NCBI GenBank assembly: GCA_022826885.1
Contig: JAJDUB010000049.1
Coordinates: forward strand, 1-45,145
Source: Gammaproteobacteria bacterium
GTDB taxonomy: Bacteria > Pseudomonadota > Gammaproteobacteria > Eutrophobiales > Eutrophobiaceae
Direction of reading: 5' to 3'
Length of the DNA stretch: 45,145 bases
The position numbers and the translations under genes are program-made. Below are positions 8,001 through 15,910 of the stretch, one piece after another; the stretch's first letter is position 1, and each line of letters opens with the position of its first letter. Below the pieces are notes generated by a model. That model did not search any database. It worked only from the letters and a program-made list of their open reading frames with translations, and was not told where the DNA came from.

Positions 8001-8286
8001 TTTGATGGCTGTGGAATACGCACTGACGGAACCCCGAATGCAGGGCCCGTCGGATGCATTTCATTTTCCTGTCAGGCTGGACAACCAGTTAATCCTCCTC
8101 ATTGGAACAATTGCCAATTCAGACAGGGCGCCGACCCACCAGGCCTATGAAGTTTATGAGGTTCTTAAAAGCAGGGTAGATGAACAACTGAAGATGTTGA
8201 AGAAATATCTTGAGAACGATGTTCCCGATCTCAATAAAATGTTGAGGGAGGCCGGTCTGAGTCCGATTATCATCGGCACACTTTAA
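5095..8286 (+). CDS. secreted BNR/sortilin-like beta-propeller protein
   Basis: A 1063-residue exported protein of the large bacterial family annotated as 'glycosyl hydrolase' or 'WD40/YVTN/BNR-like repeat (VPS10/sortilin N-terminal)'. Residues 1-30 are a signal peptide ending GTGYAA. From about 43 to 740 there are repeated propeller blades with Asp-box motifs such as KTTDGGITW (79-87), KSIDAGATW, RSRDGGRTW, YSSDSGDTW, RSDDGGLNW and FSLDGGSQW. A linker and immunoglobulin-like stretch follows (about 770-900), then a helical C-terminal end (about 905-1063). The length is typical of the family. The substrate is unknown; the 'glycosyl hydrolase' label is not supported by any visible catalytic pair. 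ATGs at 5095 and 5101 are both possible. It converges with the MFS gene after 6 bp. Confidence 0.8.
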   Translation: MAMNYRKQCFFAAVLLVGISLPIPGTGYAAAFQIDSNELKGLSYRLVGPMRGGRATRVAGLSGDPATYYFGTAAGGVWKTTDGGITWFPIFDDQPVSAIGDIALAPSNPDIIYVVTGDAKSRGNDSHGNGVYKSIDAGATWQHMGLSGVRQTSRVIVHPENPDIVLVAAQGGYYGPGKDRGVFRSRDGGRTWQKVLYVDEHTGAYDVDFVPGSPDKLYATMWQMLRNPYSLVSGGPGSGLFYSSDSGDTWKELTGNGLPDGVLGKIGVAISPADPRRIYAVMEAEQGGLYRSDDGGLNWKYVNPSRALWRRAWFFMDIVPHPLDPDTIFVLNIQLEKSVDAGESFTTMKTNHVDHHDLWIDPGNPQRMFSGNDGGANVSVNGGLSWARSDDNQPTGQFYRVITDDRFPYFIYGGQQDWETIAIASRGNWNGIGYRDWYPVGGCEMGWSAPDKRTSNYVYAGCTDGGISRYDRKTQRNQSVDPWPLTNIGHGAKDARFRFQWTSPILVSHHDPSVMYSGANVLLRSENDGMNWEVISGDLTRDDKSKQEPSGGPISRDNVGTEVYGTIYALAESRLKKDLLWVGTDDGLVHVTETGGREWKNVTPPEKLLPEWSRINSIEASRHDPATAYLAIHRREWNEYRPYVLKTTNYGADWELITSGLPQDTIVRVVREDSKREGLLFLGAEMGMYFSLDGGSQWQSLQLNLPVAPVYDLTIKNNDLVVATHGRAFWVLDDISPLRTLTAKLAAKPSHIFSPSATARIRDDFSVPGTPVGRNPPPGAVIYYNLGKIPEDPVRISIIDSAGNTVQSFSSSPDAGESLETHASVDMGAYYGRSSPVSAEPGLNRFVWDLRHRGPTGIAGSVIFWHPPKTPPVGPLALPGEYEIRMEVDGAVSAAALTVTADPRIAFPVEELRKQFDLHLKVRDTLSEISESVLGIRRVYDQIDRIRSRSGNNKEADSVNMDLKKLRDNLMAVEYALTEPRMQGPSDAFHFPVRLDNQLILLIGTIANSDRAPTHQAYEVYEVLKSRVDEQLKMLKKYLENDVPDLNKMLREAGLSPIIIGTL

Positions 8287-8292
8287 GGACAA

Positions 8293-9666
8293 TCAAATCT
8301 GCCACCCCCGCTCTGCCTCCACCAGGCTGGCACGGTAGTATTTCAGTCCGGTATAAAGGATGAGTGCCGACAACGGCGCCGATATTGCAACAACGGTCGC
8401 CAGGGAATGGCCGACCAGGGCCGCGTCGCCATACAGATAGTCTGTCAACAAGGCGACGAAGGTCGGACCTATACCAAGTCCTATGAGGTTGACAGTCAAA
8501 AAATACAGTGCCGTGACCTGGGCGCGCATCTGGTTAGGTGTGACCAGTTGTATCGCGGCAGGAGAGATACCGTGCGGCAGGGCCCAGAGAAAGGTAAACG
8601 GCGCCATCAGCGCCACGGCGAGCCAGATATTGTCGACCAGGAAGGCGGCAGCGCCGAACGGAGTGCAGCAGAGAGCCCCAATCATGACAACTCTCAGGTT
8701 AGCGTCCGTATAACCACGCCGGCGCAATGCATCCGCGATCCATCCTGCTCCGACCACGCCGGAAGTGCCGAAAATCAGCAACGTGCTTCCGTAGATGAGA
8801 CCGACCTCCCCCGGCGTCCAGCCATACTTGCGAATGAAAAATGCCGGGGCCCAGGACAGGATCGCATGGGCCAGCATCACGAACATCGAAGCCCCGATAA
8901 AATGATGCCCATAGGCACGCCGGTTTTTGCGCAAAAATGCAATGATTTCCCTGATTGGAATGCCCTTGGTAACTGCGCCCGGTTCACCTCCGAGCAGTCC
9001 CCTGCGCGCCGGTTCGCGCAGGGACAGCACCAGCAGCGCGAGTAATATGCCGGGTAAACCGACGGCGATGAATGCCATCTGCCAGGCGCGAATCTGTCCG
9101 AAAACCGGGATATCAACAACGTCCAGCCTGGTGACTAAATCAATTACGTAACCGCCGATAATATATGCCAGCCCGGCGCCCAGAAAGCTGCCCCCGGAAA
9201 AGACTGCAATCGCCCGGGTAACCTTGCCGGGCGGAAAGTAATCAGCAAACAGCGAAAAAGCGGGCGGTGACAGCGCGGCCTGACCTATTCCCATCCCGAT
9301 GCGAGCGGTAAACAATTGCCCGAAAGATTTTGCCAGTCCGCACATCACGGTCATCAGGCTCCAGAGGAACACACCGGCGGCAATGATGGCGCGGCGGTTC
9401 GAGACGTCTGCAAGACGGGCAATGGGGATGCCCACCAGGGTGTAGAACAGGGCAAAGGCAATTCCCTGCACGAGCGATATCTGGGTATCGGTGAGCTGCA
9501 GGTCCTCCCGGATAGGTTCGACCAGCAGGTTGATAATCTGGCGGTCGATGAAGGAAAAGATATAAGCAACCGTCAAAACACCGACGACATACCAGGCGTA
9601 GGTCTGGTTTGGGTAGTCGTCTTGCCTGGCGTTTGCTGATGAAACAGCTTCAGGTTTATTTTTCAT
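8293..9666 (-). CDS. MFS transporter, spinster-like
   Basis: A 457-residue, 12-helix major facilitator protein of the inner membrane. The N-terminal signature YAWYVVGVLTVAYIFSFIDRQ, followed by INLLVEPIREDLQLTDTQISL, is characteristic of spinster-type MFS proteins, including the Asp-Arg pair at the end of helix 1. The helix 2-3 loop (GIPIARLADVSNRR) fits MFS motif A. Substrates cannot be read from the sequence. It is the third gene of the minus-strand series TonB receptor, S9 peptidase, transporter, and lies 114 bp after the peptidase, so it probably moves the small product of that pathway across the inner membrane. The region 9667-9780 holds no other clear signal. Confidence 0.85.
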   Translation of the reverse strand: MKNKPEAVSSANARQDDYPNQTYAWYVVGVLTVAYIFSFIDRQIINLLVEPIREDLQLTDTQISLVQGIAFALFYTLVGIPIARLADVSNRRAIIAAGVFLWSLMTVMCGLAKSFGQLFTARIGMGIGQAALSPPAFSLFADYFPPGKVTRAIAVFSGGSFLGAGLAYIIGGYVIDLVTRLDVVDIPVFGQIRAWQMAFIAVGLPGILLALLVLSLREPARRGLLGGEPGAVTKGIPIREIIAFLRKNRRAYGHHFIGASMFVMLAHAILSWAPAFFIRKYGWTPGEVGLIYGSTLLIFGTSGVVGAGWIADALRRRGYTDANLRVVMIGALCCTPFGAAAFLVDNIWLAVALMAPFTFLWALPHGISPAAIQLVTPNQMRAQVTALYFLTVNLIGLGIGPTFVALLTDYLYGDAALVGHSLATVVAISAPLSALILYTGLKYYRASLVEAERGWQI

Positions 9667-9780
9667 TTTTTTATGATGGCGAAGTGGAGACAGACGCTGG
9701 CGGCGGTCCGGATTTGAGTTTTCACTGCGTTCCCGGAGGTGCCGTAGAAGGCTTTGATACGCAGGCGAATATTACATCAC

Positions 9781-11949
9781 TCAGGGTTTAAGATGTCTGT
9801 CGAAAAAATCTAATATCTTTCCGAAAGCAAAGCGGGTCTGTTTGATACTGTCGTTGGCAATGGGATGCTTCGCCCCGGGCAAGGTCACCAGTTCAAAAGG
9901 CTGATTTTCAGCGATCAGGTTTTCCGCGAGAGCGATGGTGTCCGAATAGAGTACGACGATATCCCGGGTACCGTGCATCAGCATCAGTGGATCCTGGAGC
10001 CCGGAAGACTGGTACAAAGCTGACTGTCTTTCGTATCGTCCCGGGTAGTCATTTCCATGGGGTTCACCCATCACCCACATCTGCTCAGGGTAGGCATGCC
10101 AGACATTGGTGGCAGGCGCGACGGCGACACCGGCGGCATATACCCCCGGTTTCCTGAACAGCGACATGGTTGTCATCAGGCCGCCATAACTCAATCCCCA
10201 AATTCCTACACGTTCCGGGTCGACAAAACCCTGTGTCACCAGGTGACGAACGCCACTCTCGATATCGTCTACCTCAATGCTGCCATACTCTTTCAGGGCC
10301 TCCCGGAAGGCGCGTCCGTGACCCCAACTGCCCCGTACGTTGACATTGAAAACCAGGTAACCCCGGGCAACCAGCAACTGGTCAAGGCCCCAGGTCGGAT
10401 GCGGTGCATTACCGCCCGAATTCTGACTCCCTCCCCATTGGTTACGAACGGTATCGCGATAGGCCGAGCCGACTACCAGTGGATACCGCCGCGTTGGGTT
10501 GAAATCAGGCGGCAGGTACAGGCGGCCAACCAGGGGTACGCCATCGATGTGACTGTTAAATTTTACGTATTTTACTTCTGCCCACGCGTAGGATGTAAAT
10601 TGTGGTGACGGCGAATGTGTAATCTTTGCCGGCTGACTTTTCCCGGTGGTCTGGGCAAGGTATAGATCCGCTGGAGTATGGTCGTCCGAGAAACGGTAAG
10701 CAACCTGGCTGAAATTCCGGGAATATACCGGTTCATAGGTGCCCGGTGCCTTGCTGATACGGGTGACCGTAGCCCCGGGCGCAACCGCGACACGGTATAA
10801 CTGGCGATCGGCGACATGCTCACGGTTGGCGATGAAATAGATCTGTTTATGATTACTATCGACGATAAAGTCGGCCACTTCCCATTTGCCGCCGGTGAGT
10901 GCAACAAGTGCGCCACCGGCTTGTGTTTGGTGATACAGATGATAATAACCGTCGCGATCCGAAAGAATAACCAGACCCTGGTCATCGGGCGCCCAGGCGG
11001 CAGACCAGCCAGTACTATTACGGTTACTGTCGTACGAACTGTAATGGACCTGGCGCTTGCCGGATGCCACGTCGTACACAAAAATGTTGCGTTGCTTTAT
11101 AAGGAAATCAGTGTTGTCAACAAACAGGGAGGCACTGTCGGCGGACCAGCCATATCCCCAGATCTTGTCTCTGGGGTTTTCTGCGTCGAGCCAGCGAATT
11201 TGACCATTTGAAACTGCTGTTACACCCACCCTGCGTCCAGGCGTCCGGTCACCGGGAAAGGCGCGTGTCACCCGGTGAACCCGGGCTTTTCTGTCTTTGT
11301 GATAATAAACCTCTATTTCGCGCACATCGCGATTGTCGATTTCAATGAAGGCCAGACGTTTACTGTCGGGAGACCAGCGATAACTCTCAATAGACACCCT
11401 TTCATGTACCGTGTTTACCAGGCGCCGGGATTCCGCCTTTCGACCCCCAAGGCTGCGTATCCAGAGTTGTCCATCAACCAGGTAGGCAAGAAGATGTTGA
11501 TCCGGAGAGAGGGATAGCCGGCTGATGCCCGATTGATGTTCCTGCAGCATAACCGGTCGGGCGTTACCCGCGGCCAGGTAAAGGCGCCCATCCCCGGCAA
11601 AAATTATCCGTCCATCGGCAAGACACCTGACTTCATTGATGACAGACTGGCCGGCCTCAGCGGGCATTCCGGGAACAACAGGTTGTTTACTGCCAGTCGC
11701 CGTTGAGTAAAGCCAGATTGAGGGGGTTGCCTCACCTTTTTCATTCCACAGGAAGGCAAGGCGCCGGTTATCGCCGCACCAGTGAAACTGCTCAGGAGGG
11801 CTTCCCAATAATGGTGGGTCGCTATACAGGCGCTCCAGCGACCATGCAGTTTCACCATTTTCTGCTGCTGCCGGGCCAATGTAACAGCTACATAGCACGA
11901 CCAGCATTATAAAAAATATTCTTACCGGCGATTTTCTTTTATGTGACAT
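9781..11949 (-). CDS. secreted S9 family serine peptidase (DPP-IV/prolyl-oligopeptidase type)
   Basis: A 722-residue exopeptidase or oligopeptidase, exported by a signal peptide (hydrophobic stretch 10-25, likely cut after PAAA near 29). Residues about 35-445 form the N-terminal beta-propeller gate with repeated WSPDSKRLAF-like blades, and a DPP-IV-like Glu-containing segment (FIEIDNRDVREIEV, 201-214). Residues about 460-722 are the catalytic alpha/beta-hydrolase domain with Ser587 in GLSYGG, Asp663 in HGTRDIVV and His695 in GAKHPI, so the triad is complete. The length is typical of S9B/S9C enzymes. It lies between a TonB receptor and an MFS gene on the same strand, suggesting it trims imported peptides in the periplasm. 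Confidence 0.88.
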   Translation of the reverse strand: MSHKRKSPVRIFFIMLVVLCSCYIGPAAAENGETAWSLERLYSDPPLLGSPPEQFHWCGDNRRLAFLWNEKGEATPSIWLYSTATGSKQPVVPGMPAEAGQSVINEVRCLADGRIIFAGDGRLYLAAGNARPVMLQEHQSGISRLSLSPDQHLLAYLVDGQLWIRSLGGRKAESRRLVNTVHERVSIESYRWSPDSKRLAFIEIDNRDVREIEVYYHKDRKARVHRVTRAFPGDRTPGRRVGVTAVSNGQIRWLDAENPRDKIWGYGWSADSASLFVDNTDFLIKQRNIFVYDVASGKRQVHYSSYDSNRNSTGWSAAWAPDDQGLVILSDRDGYYHLYHQTQAGGALVALTGGKWEVADFIVDSNHKQIYFIANREHVADRQLYRVAVAPGATVTRISKAPGTYEPVYSRNFSQVAYRFSDDHTPADLYLAQTTGKSQPAKITHSPSPQFTSYAWAEVKYVKFNSHIDGVPLVGRLYLPPDFNPTRRYPLVVGSAYRDTVRNQWGGSQNSGGNAPHPTWGLDQLLVARGYLVFNVNVRGSWGHGRAFREALKEYGSIEVDDIESGVRHLVTQGFVDPERVGIWGLSYGGLMTTMSLFRKPGVYAAGVAVAPATNVWHAYPEQMWVMGEPHGNDYPGRYERQSALYQSSGLQDPLMLMHGTRDIVVLYSDTIALAENLIAENQPFELVTLPGAKHPIANDSIKQTRFAFGKILDFFDRHLKP

Positions 11950-12005
11950 TATGGCGCTGCTATAAAACAGGATTGTACGTGGTCTCCCTCCCGGTTTGGG
12001 CGCCG

Positions 12006-12053
12006 AACTGCTCTGCCACCCGCTGATTAAATATGCGCAGGTGGCGAGCAGTT
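12006..12053 (-). other. intercistronic hairpin between TonB receptor and peptidase genes
   Basis: Arms AACTGCTC (12006-12013) and GAGCAGTT (12046-12053) are perfectly complementary, with a second paired segment CCACC (12016-12020)/GGTGG (12040-12044). There is no U-run after it, so it looks like an mRNA-stability or processing element that lowers downstream expression, not a full terminator. Confidence 0.5.
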
Positions 12054-12078
12054 ACGCGCTTCGGTGACAAGTATTGGC

Positions 12079-14439
12079 TCAGAAGCTGTAGGAAACACTT
12101 GCACCGTAAGTTTGGGGTGAACCGTACAGGACACCTGCCGGCAGAAACGTGGAAGCAGGGCCAAAAGCCTCAGTCCGGTATACCTTGTCACCGATATTCC
12201 GCATCCAGAATGACACCTCCCAATTATGATCCGGCAGTTTCGCGCCAACTGATGCATTGGCAAGCCAGTACGAATACCCCGAAGATCCTGGGTGATTTGG
12301 CAACTGCAATTCCACATCATCCGTAAAGCTGAAGTTGAATTGAGCGAAAGGCTGGAACAGTCCGTACGTTTTTTCCGAATCATAGCGCAGCATGCCATTC
12401 AGAGAAATTTCCGGTGTGCGGGTGGTAGTATCTCCTTCGTAGGTACCGGCTATAATATCAGAGTCAACGTAATTGGCGCCAAGGTAAAATGAGAGTTCGG
12501 CGGTGGGCGACCATACCAGTTCAGCCTCCACGCCATAAATCTCAACATCACCGGCATTGCCCAGTATGATCAGGCGAATCTCGTTTACGTCGACCCCGGT
12601 AGAGGCCTGGAAATCCTCCCAGTCATAATAATATCCAGCTGCATTGAATTTCAGACGGCCGTCAAGCAACAGGGATTTGAAGCCCGCTTCATACGCGATG
12701 ATATTTTCTTCTTCAAAGGGCTGAAGCTGATCCGGATCGCCAAAACTGATGTTGCCGGGAAAACTCTGCCCGCGAAAGCCGGTGGCGACACTGGCATAGA
12801 CCAGCCAATCCTCGTTTGGCCTGTAATTGACACCCGCTTTCCAGGTCACCTGGTCACCGTCTATGGCGCCGTTGAAAGCGGTCACCATCGGAAGCGGGGT
12901 CCCCACCGTGTGGCCGCTTTGTTGAAAGTCCCTGGACTCCGAGGTGTATCGAATGCCCGCAACCAACTGAATCTGCTCAGTCATGTCCCATTCGACCTGG
13001 CCGAAGCCGGCGATGGATTCGTTCTGCTGATTTATGTTGTAGTGAAAGATGGTAGAAAAGAGATGGTGCTCGCTGAGATCGGGCACCAGCAGGTCGTACA
13101 CGTCCTCTTCCGAATAATAGGCGCCCACGACCCAATTGAAGTCACCCCATGAATCATCTGAAGCTATCCTGAGTTCCTGGGTGACTACGTTGATGTTCTG
13201 CTTGGAAATTCCGCCTATCGTTCTGAACGGCCCACCCTGCTGGCCGATACCGGTCGTTCTCTGAAAAATCCGGTAGCCGGTAACAGAGGTGAGAGTCACA
13301 CGCTCGAGGTTCCAGTTAATCGTATTGGCAAGACCTATGGACTGGGCATCTATATCGCCGCTGATCCCGAACTCCTTGATAGTAGTTCTGGGATCCGGGT
13401 TGGGATCGGATACCACGGTCAGAACACCACGGTCCGTCGGGCTTTGCACAGTGAGGTCGTAACCGCCGATGGTAACAGGGATATGTACGGCATTTGTAGT
13501 GTCATAGCCAAAGGAGGCACACTGGGTTTCATCCCGTACTCCGGTTACGGCAAAACTGCAGAAAGTATTCGGGTCTGTGTGGAGGGTATTGCCGTGATGT
13601 TTCATGGCAATTACCTGGGAATCGTCCCAACCGGCATCGACTGCCGTATGCACCTCAAAATCGGACGTGGGCTGCCAGAGGGAACTTACGCGAACGGCAT
13701 TGCGGTCTATATCACCGTTGCGACGATGGCTGCCAAGACTGGGATTATCGAAGAGATGCCGATTATCTATGGTCTGCCATCCATCTTCCAGCGCGACCAC
13801 ACCTGCGACCCTCAGGGCCAATGATTCACCGACCGGAATATCGACTGCACCCTCGACGTGGGTAATGTTACGGTTACCATAAGACGCGTTGATATAACCA
13901 CCCCATTCCGACCCCGGTCGGCGCGGGATAAAATTAACTGCTCCACCCGTTGTATTGCGGCCGTACAGGGTACCCTGCGGTCCTTTCAATACCTCAATCC
14001 TGTCCATGTCAAACAGGGCATGAGCAATCATGCCGTTATAGGGGACTGCGACGCCGCCAACGTAAAGTGAAAGTGTCGGATTCTGATTACTTGCATTATT
14101 GTTGGTGCCGATACCGCGCAGAGTAAACTCCGGGTCTGTCTGGTTCAGGGAACTTTCATTCATGAACATGCCGGGAACGATGCTCGCGAGGTCCTTCGGC
14201 GTGAGGATGCGCATGCCTAACAGGTCTTCTCCACTGAAGGCCTGCATCGAAATGGGAATATCCTGTATACGCTGTTCCCGATATTGAGCGGTTACAACAA
14301 TTTCTTCGATTGCCGTCGCCTGTGCATGTGCGGTATGCATCGGGATTGCGGTCAATAAACTGAGATTTGCGAAAATGAACAAACCCAGACGAAAATACTG
14401 CCTGCTGGCTATCACCAGGTGTTGAAATACGAGTGCCAT
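12079..14439 (-). CDS. TonB-dependent outer-membrane receptor
   Basis: A 786-residue receptor that takes up a ligand across the outer membrane with TonB-ExbBD energy. The signal peptide probably ends AHA at 38-39. The TonB-box-like EEIVVTAQYREQ follows (44-55), then the plug domain (IQDIPISMQAFSGEDL, then DRIEVLKGPQGTLYGRNTTGGAVNFI), then a 22-strand barrel ending in the aromatic C-terminal SVSYSF, as BamA-assembled barrels require. The plug belongs to the sideroophore/fatty-acid/aromatic 'IEEIVVTAQ' group abundant in sphingomonads and marine gammaproteobacteria; the ligand is unknown. A Shine-Dalgarno GGGGGG lies about 5 bases upstream of ATG 14439. It heads a set with an S9 peptidase and an MFS transporter. 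Its leader has a strong hairpin and a terminator-like stem. Confidence 0.9.
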   Translation of the reverse strand: MALVFQHLVIASRQYFRLGLFIFANLSLLTAIPMHTAHAQATAIEEIVVTAQYREQRIQDIPISMQAFSGEDLLGMRILTPKDLASIVPGMFMNESSLNQTDPEFTLRGIGTNNNASNQNPTLSLYVGGVAVPYNGMIAHALFDMDRIEVLKGPQGTLYGRNTTGGAVNFIPRRPGSEWGGYINASYGNRNITHVEGAVDIPVGESLALRVAGVVALEDGWQTIDNRHLFDNPSLGSHRRNGDIDRNAVRVSSLWQPTSDFEVHTAVDAGWDDSQVIAMKHHGNTLHTDPNTFCSFAVTGVRDETQCASFGYDTTNAVHIPVTIGGYDLTVQSPTDRGVLTVVSDPNPDPRTTIKEFGISGDIDAQSIGLANTINWNLERVTLTSVTGYRIFQRTTGIGQQGGPFRTIGGISKQNINVVTQELRIASDDSWGDFNWVVGAYYSEEDVYDLLVPDLSEHHLFSTIFHYNINQQNESIAGFGQVEWDMTEQIQLVAGIRYTSESRDFQQSGHTVGTPLPMVTAFNGAIDGDQVTWKAGVNYRPNEDWLVYASVATGFRGQSFPGNISFGDPDQLQPFEEENIIAYEAGFKSLLLDGRLKFNAAGYYYDWEDFQASTGVDVNEIRLIILGNAGDVEIYGVEAELVWSPTAELSFYLGANYVDSDIIAGTYEGDTTTRTPEISLNGMLRYDSEKTYGLFQPFAQFNFSFTDDVELQLPNHPGSSGYSYWLANASVGAKLPDHNWEVSFWMRNIGDKVYRTEAFGPASTFLPAGVLYGSPQTYGASVSYSF

Positions 14440-14474
14440 GATACCCCCCTTATACAGTGTTATTCGATGAGGGA

Positions 14475-14556
14475 GTGAGAGACATGATACGCCTGCTTGA
14501 CAGGACGGCTCAGGCTGCTATCCTGCCAAGCGAGGCGGCGGGGCGAGCTCTCTCAC
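14475..14556 (-). ncRNA. structured leader RNA candidate upstream of the TonB receptor
   Basis: An extended stem spans 82 bases: GTGAGAGA (14475-14482) with TCTCTCAC (14549-14556), CGCCT (14490-14494) with AGGCG (14533-14537), and CTTGACAGGA (14496-14505) with TCCTGCCAAG (14521-14530). The innermost helix has one non-Watson-Crick position: a G-U wobble if read on the minus strand but an A-C mismatch on the plus strand. This favours an RNA transcribed toward the receptor gene, that is, its 5' leader. No known riboswitch consensus was recognised. The alternative is a free small RNA on the plus strand ending at the 14581-14609 terminator. Confidence 0.5.
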
Positions 14557-14580
14557 GTAGCACAGCCCCAGCTTCAAACA

Positions 14581-14609
14581 AAACGGGCCGATCGCAAGTC
14601 GGCCCGTTT
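14581..14609. terminator. bidirectional terminator-like hairpin
   Basis: AAACGGGCCGA (14581-14591) and TCGGCCCGTTT (14599-14609) form a perfect 11-bp stem with a 7-base loop. A T-rich tail follows on the plus strand (TTTCTTATTT) and on the minus strand (TTTTGTTT). It lies between divergent genes, so it ends no visible coding transcript. It may be a leader attenuator for the TonB receptor or the end of a small plus-strand RNA. The stretch 14610-14862 otherwise shows only the weak promoter listed next. Confidence 0.7.
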
Positions 14610-14784
14610 CTTATTTGGATTGTTATTTAACCCAGGCACAAGGCGCAGGGCCAGAAGTGGTTATCCATCAAGTATAGGAAAGAGTTGTTGACAAGACAAG
14701 GAATATCGGAAGGGTAACAAAAAGTTCATAATTCCTGCGGCCGGCGTTTGATTGATTTTCAGCCGCCAATCGATCAGAATTAAA

Positions 14785-14813
14785 TTGAAACGGTACTGGC
14801 ATGTGAGCATAAA
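14785..14813 (+). promoter_or_regulatory. possible promoter of the nahE-like gene
   Basis: TTGAAA (14785-14790), a 17-bp spacer and CATAAA (14808-14813) form a moderate sigma70-like pair. Transcription would start about 45 bases upstream of ATG 14863. Confidence 0.35.
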
Positions 14814-14862
14814 GAGCTGCGCTTTTGGCAACCATGCATGAATACTCCCAAAGGAAATAAAA

Positions 14863-15861
14863 ATGCGAACAGGTGGTAACAGGCTGGACGTAGAAGGCAT
14901 AACGGGTGCGTGGGCTATCATTCCCACGCCCGCCATCACGGCAGGTGATGATTGGCGGACTGAGGACTCGGTCGATTACGACGAGGTTTCCAGGGCCGTA
15001 GCCGGCCTGATCGAAGCCGGTGTCGATGGCATTATGTGCCAGGGCACGTTCGGGGAGGGGGCCACTCTTACCTGGGAAGAAAAAAGGAAGATGACTGAGG
15101 TCATGGTGGAAACGGCTGCGGGGCGAGTGCCCATCTTCGCGGGTGTCACCACGCTGAATACGCGTGAGACTGTCAGGCAACTCAGGCATGTGCGGGATAC
15201 AGGCGCCGACGGCACCATGTTGGGTTTGCCCATGTGGCAGGAAATCGATGTGCCCGGCGCAGTGCAGTTCTACCGGGATGTTGCCGAAGCAGTTCCGGAA
15301 CTGGCTATTTGTATCTACGCTAATCCGGAGGCATTCAAGTTCTCTTTCCCCACGCCATTCTGGGCGCAGGTGGCAGAGATTCCGCAGGTTGTCAGCAGTA
15401 AATACATCAATATTGCCCAATTGCAGCTCCACACCATGGCGTCGCGCAAACGTGTGCGTTTTCTGCCCCTGGAGTTCGACCATAGAGATGCTGCCAGAAT
15501 GGACCCCGAGTTCCATACGGCCTTCTGGTCTCCGTGTGCCTGCACGGGGCCTGAGCTGACCATGCACTGGCGCGATATCATCAGGGAGGCGGCCCGGACC
15601 GGTGACTGGTCGCGGCCGGATGCCCTTTATCCGCGTATAATGTCGGTGCTGTCGAACCTGTTCCCGCCCGGGGGGTTTCCCGAGTTTTCACGCTATAACA
15701 TTCAACTGGAGAAGGAGCGCATCAACGCGGCAGGCTGGATGAACGCCGGCCCCTGCCGCCCGCCGTATACAACCGCGCCGGAGAGTTACCTGGCCGGGGC
15801 TCGCCTGGCGGGGACCGGTTGGGCGGAACTTAACCGGGAACTCTTGAGTGGAACCCTCTGA
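14863..15861 (+). CDS. nahE: NahE-like trans-o-hydroxybenzylidenepyruvate hydratase-aldolase
   Basis: A 332-residue class I pyruvate aldolase of the DHDPS/NAL superfamily. NahE enzymes add water to trans-o-hydroxybenzylidenepyruvate (or its polycyclic homologues) and cleave it to an aromatic aldehyde and pyruvate. The sequence follows the NahE/PahE pattern end to end: ITGAWAIIPTP, GTFGEGATLTWEEKR, GADGTMLGLPMW, AVQFYRDVAEAVPELAI, then IYANPEAFKFSFPTPFWA. The Schiff-base lysine is Lys180 (QVVSSKYINIAQ) and the partner tyrosine is Tyr152 (IYANPEA). The C-terminal EFSRYNIQLEKERINAAGW and GPCRPPY segments are NahE-like and absent from true DHDPS. The start has AAAGGA about 10 bases upstream. It is followed after 49 bp by a NahD-like gene. 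No ring-hydroxylating dioxygenase lies nearby. Confidence 0.85.
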   Translation: MRTGGNRLDVEGITGAWAIIPTPAITAGDDWRTEDSVDYDEVSRAVAGLIEAGVDGIMCQGTFGEGATLTWEEKRKMTEVMVETAAGRVPIFAGVTTLNTRETVRQLRHVRDTGADGTMLGLPMWQEIDVPGAVQFYRDVAEAVPELAICIYANPEAFKFSFPTPFWAQVAEIPQVVSSKYINIAQLQLHTMASRKRVRFLPLEFDHRDAARMDPEFHTAFWSPCACTGPELTMHWRDIIREAARTGDWSRPDALYPRIMSVLSNLFPPGGFPEFSRYNIQLEKERINAAGWMNAGPCRPPYTTAPESYLAGARLAGTGWAELNRELLSGTL

Positions 15862-15910
15862 GCACAATTCCTGGCGATGGTGGTACAGGTGTCGGGAAAA
15901 GGCCTGAGCA

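Noticed and set aside
14668-15567. 299-residue open frame on the minus strand over the NahE-like gene
   Set aside because: Low-complexity shadow; the plus-strand frame has full family homology and catalytic residues.
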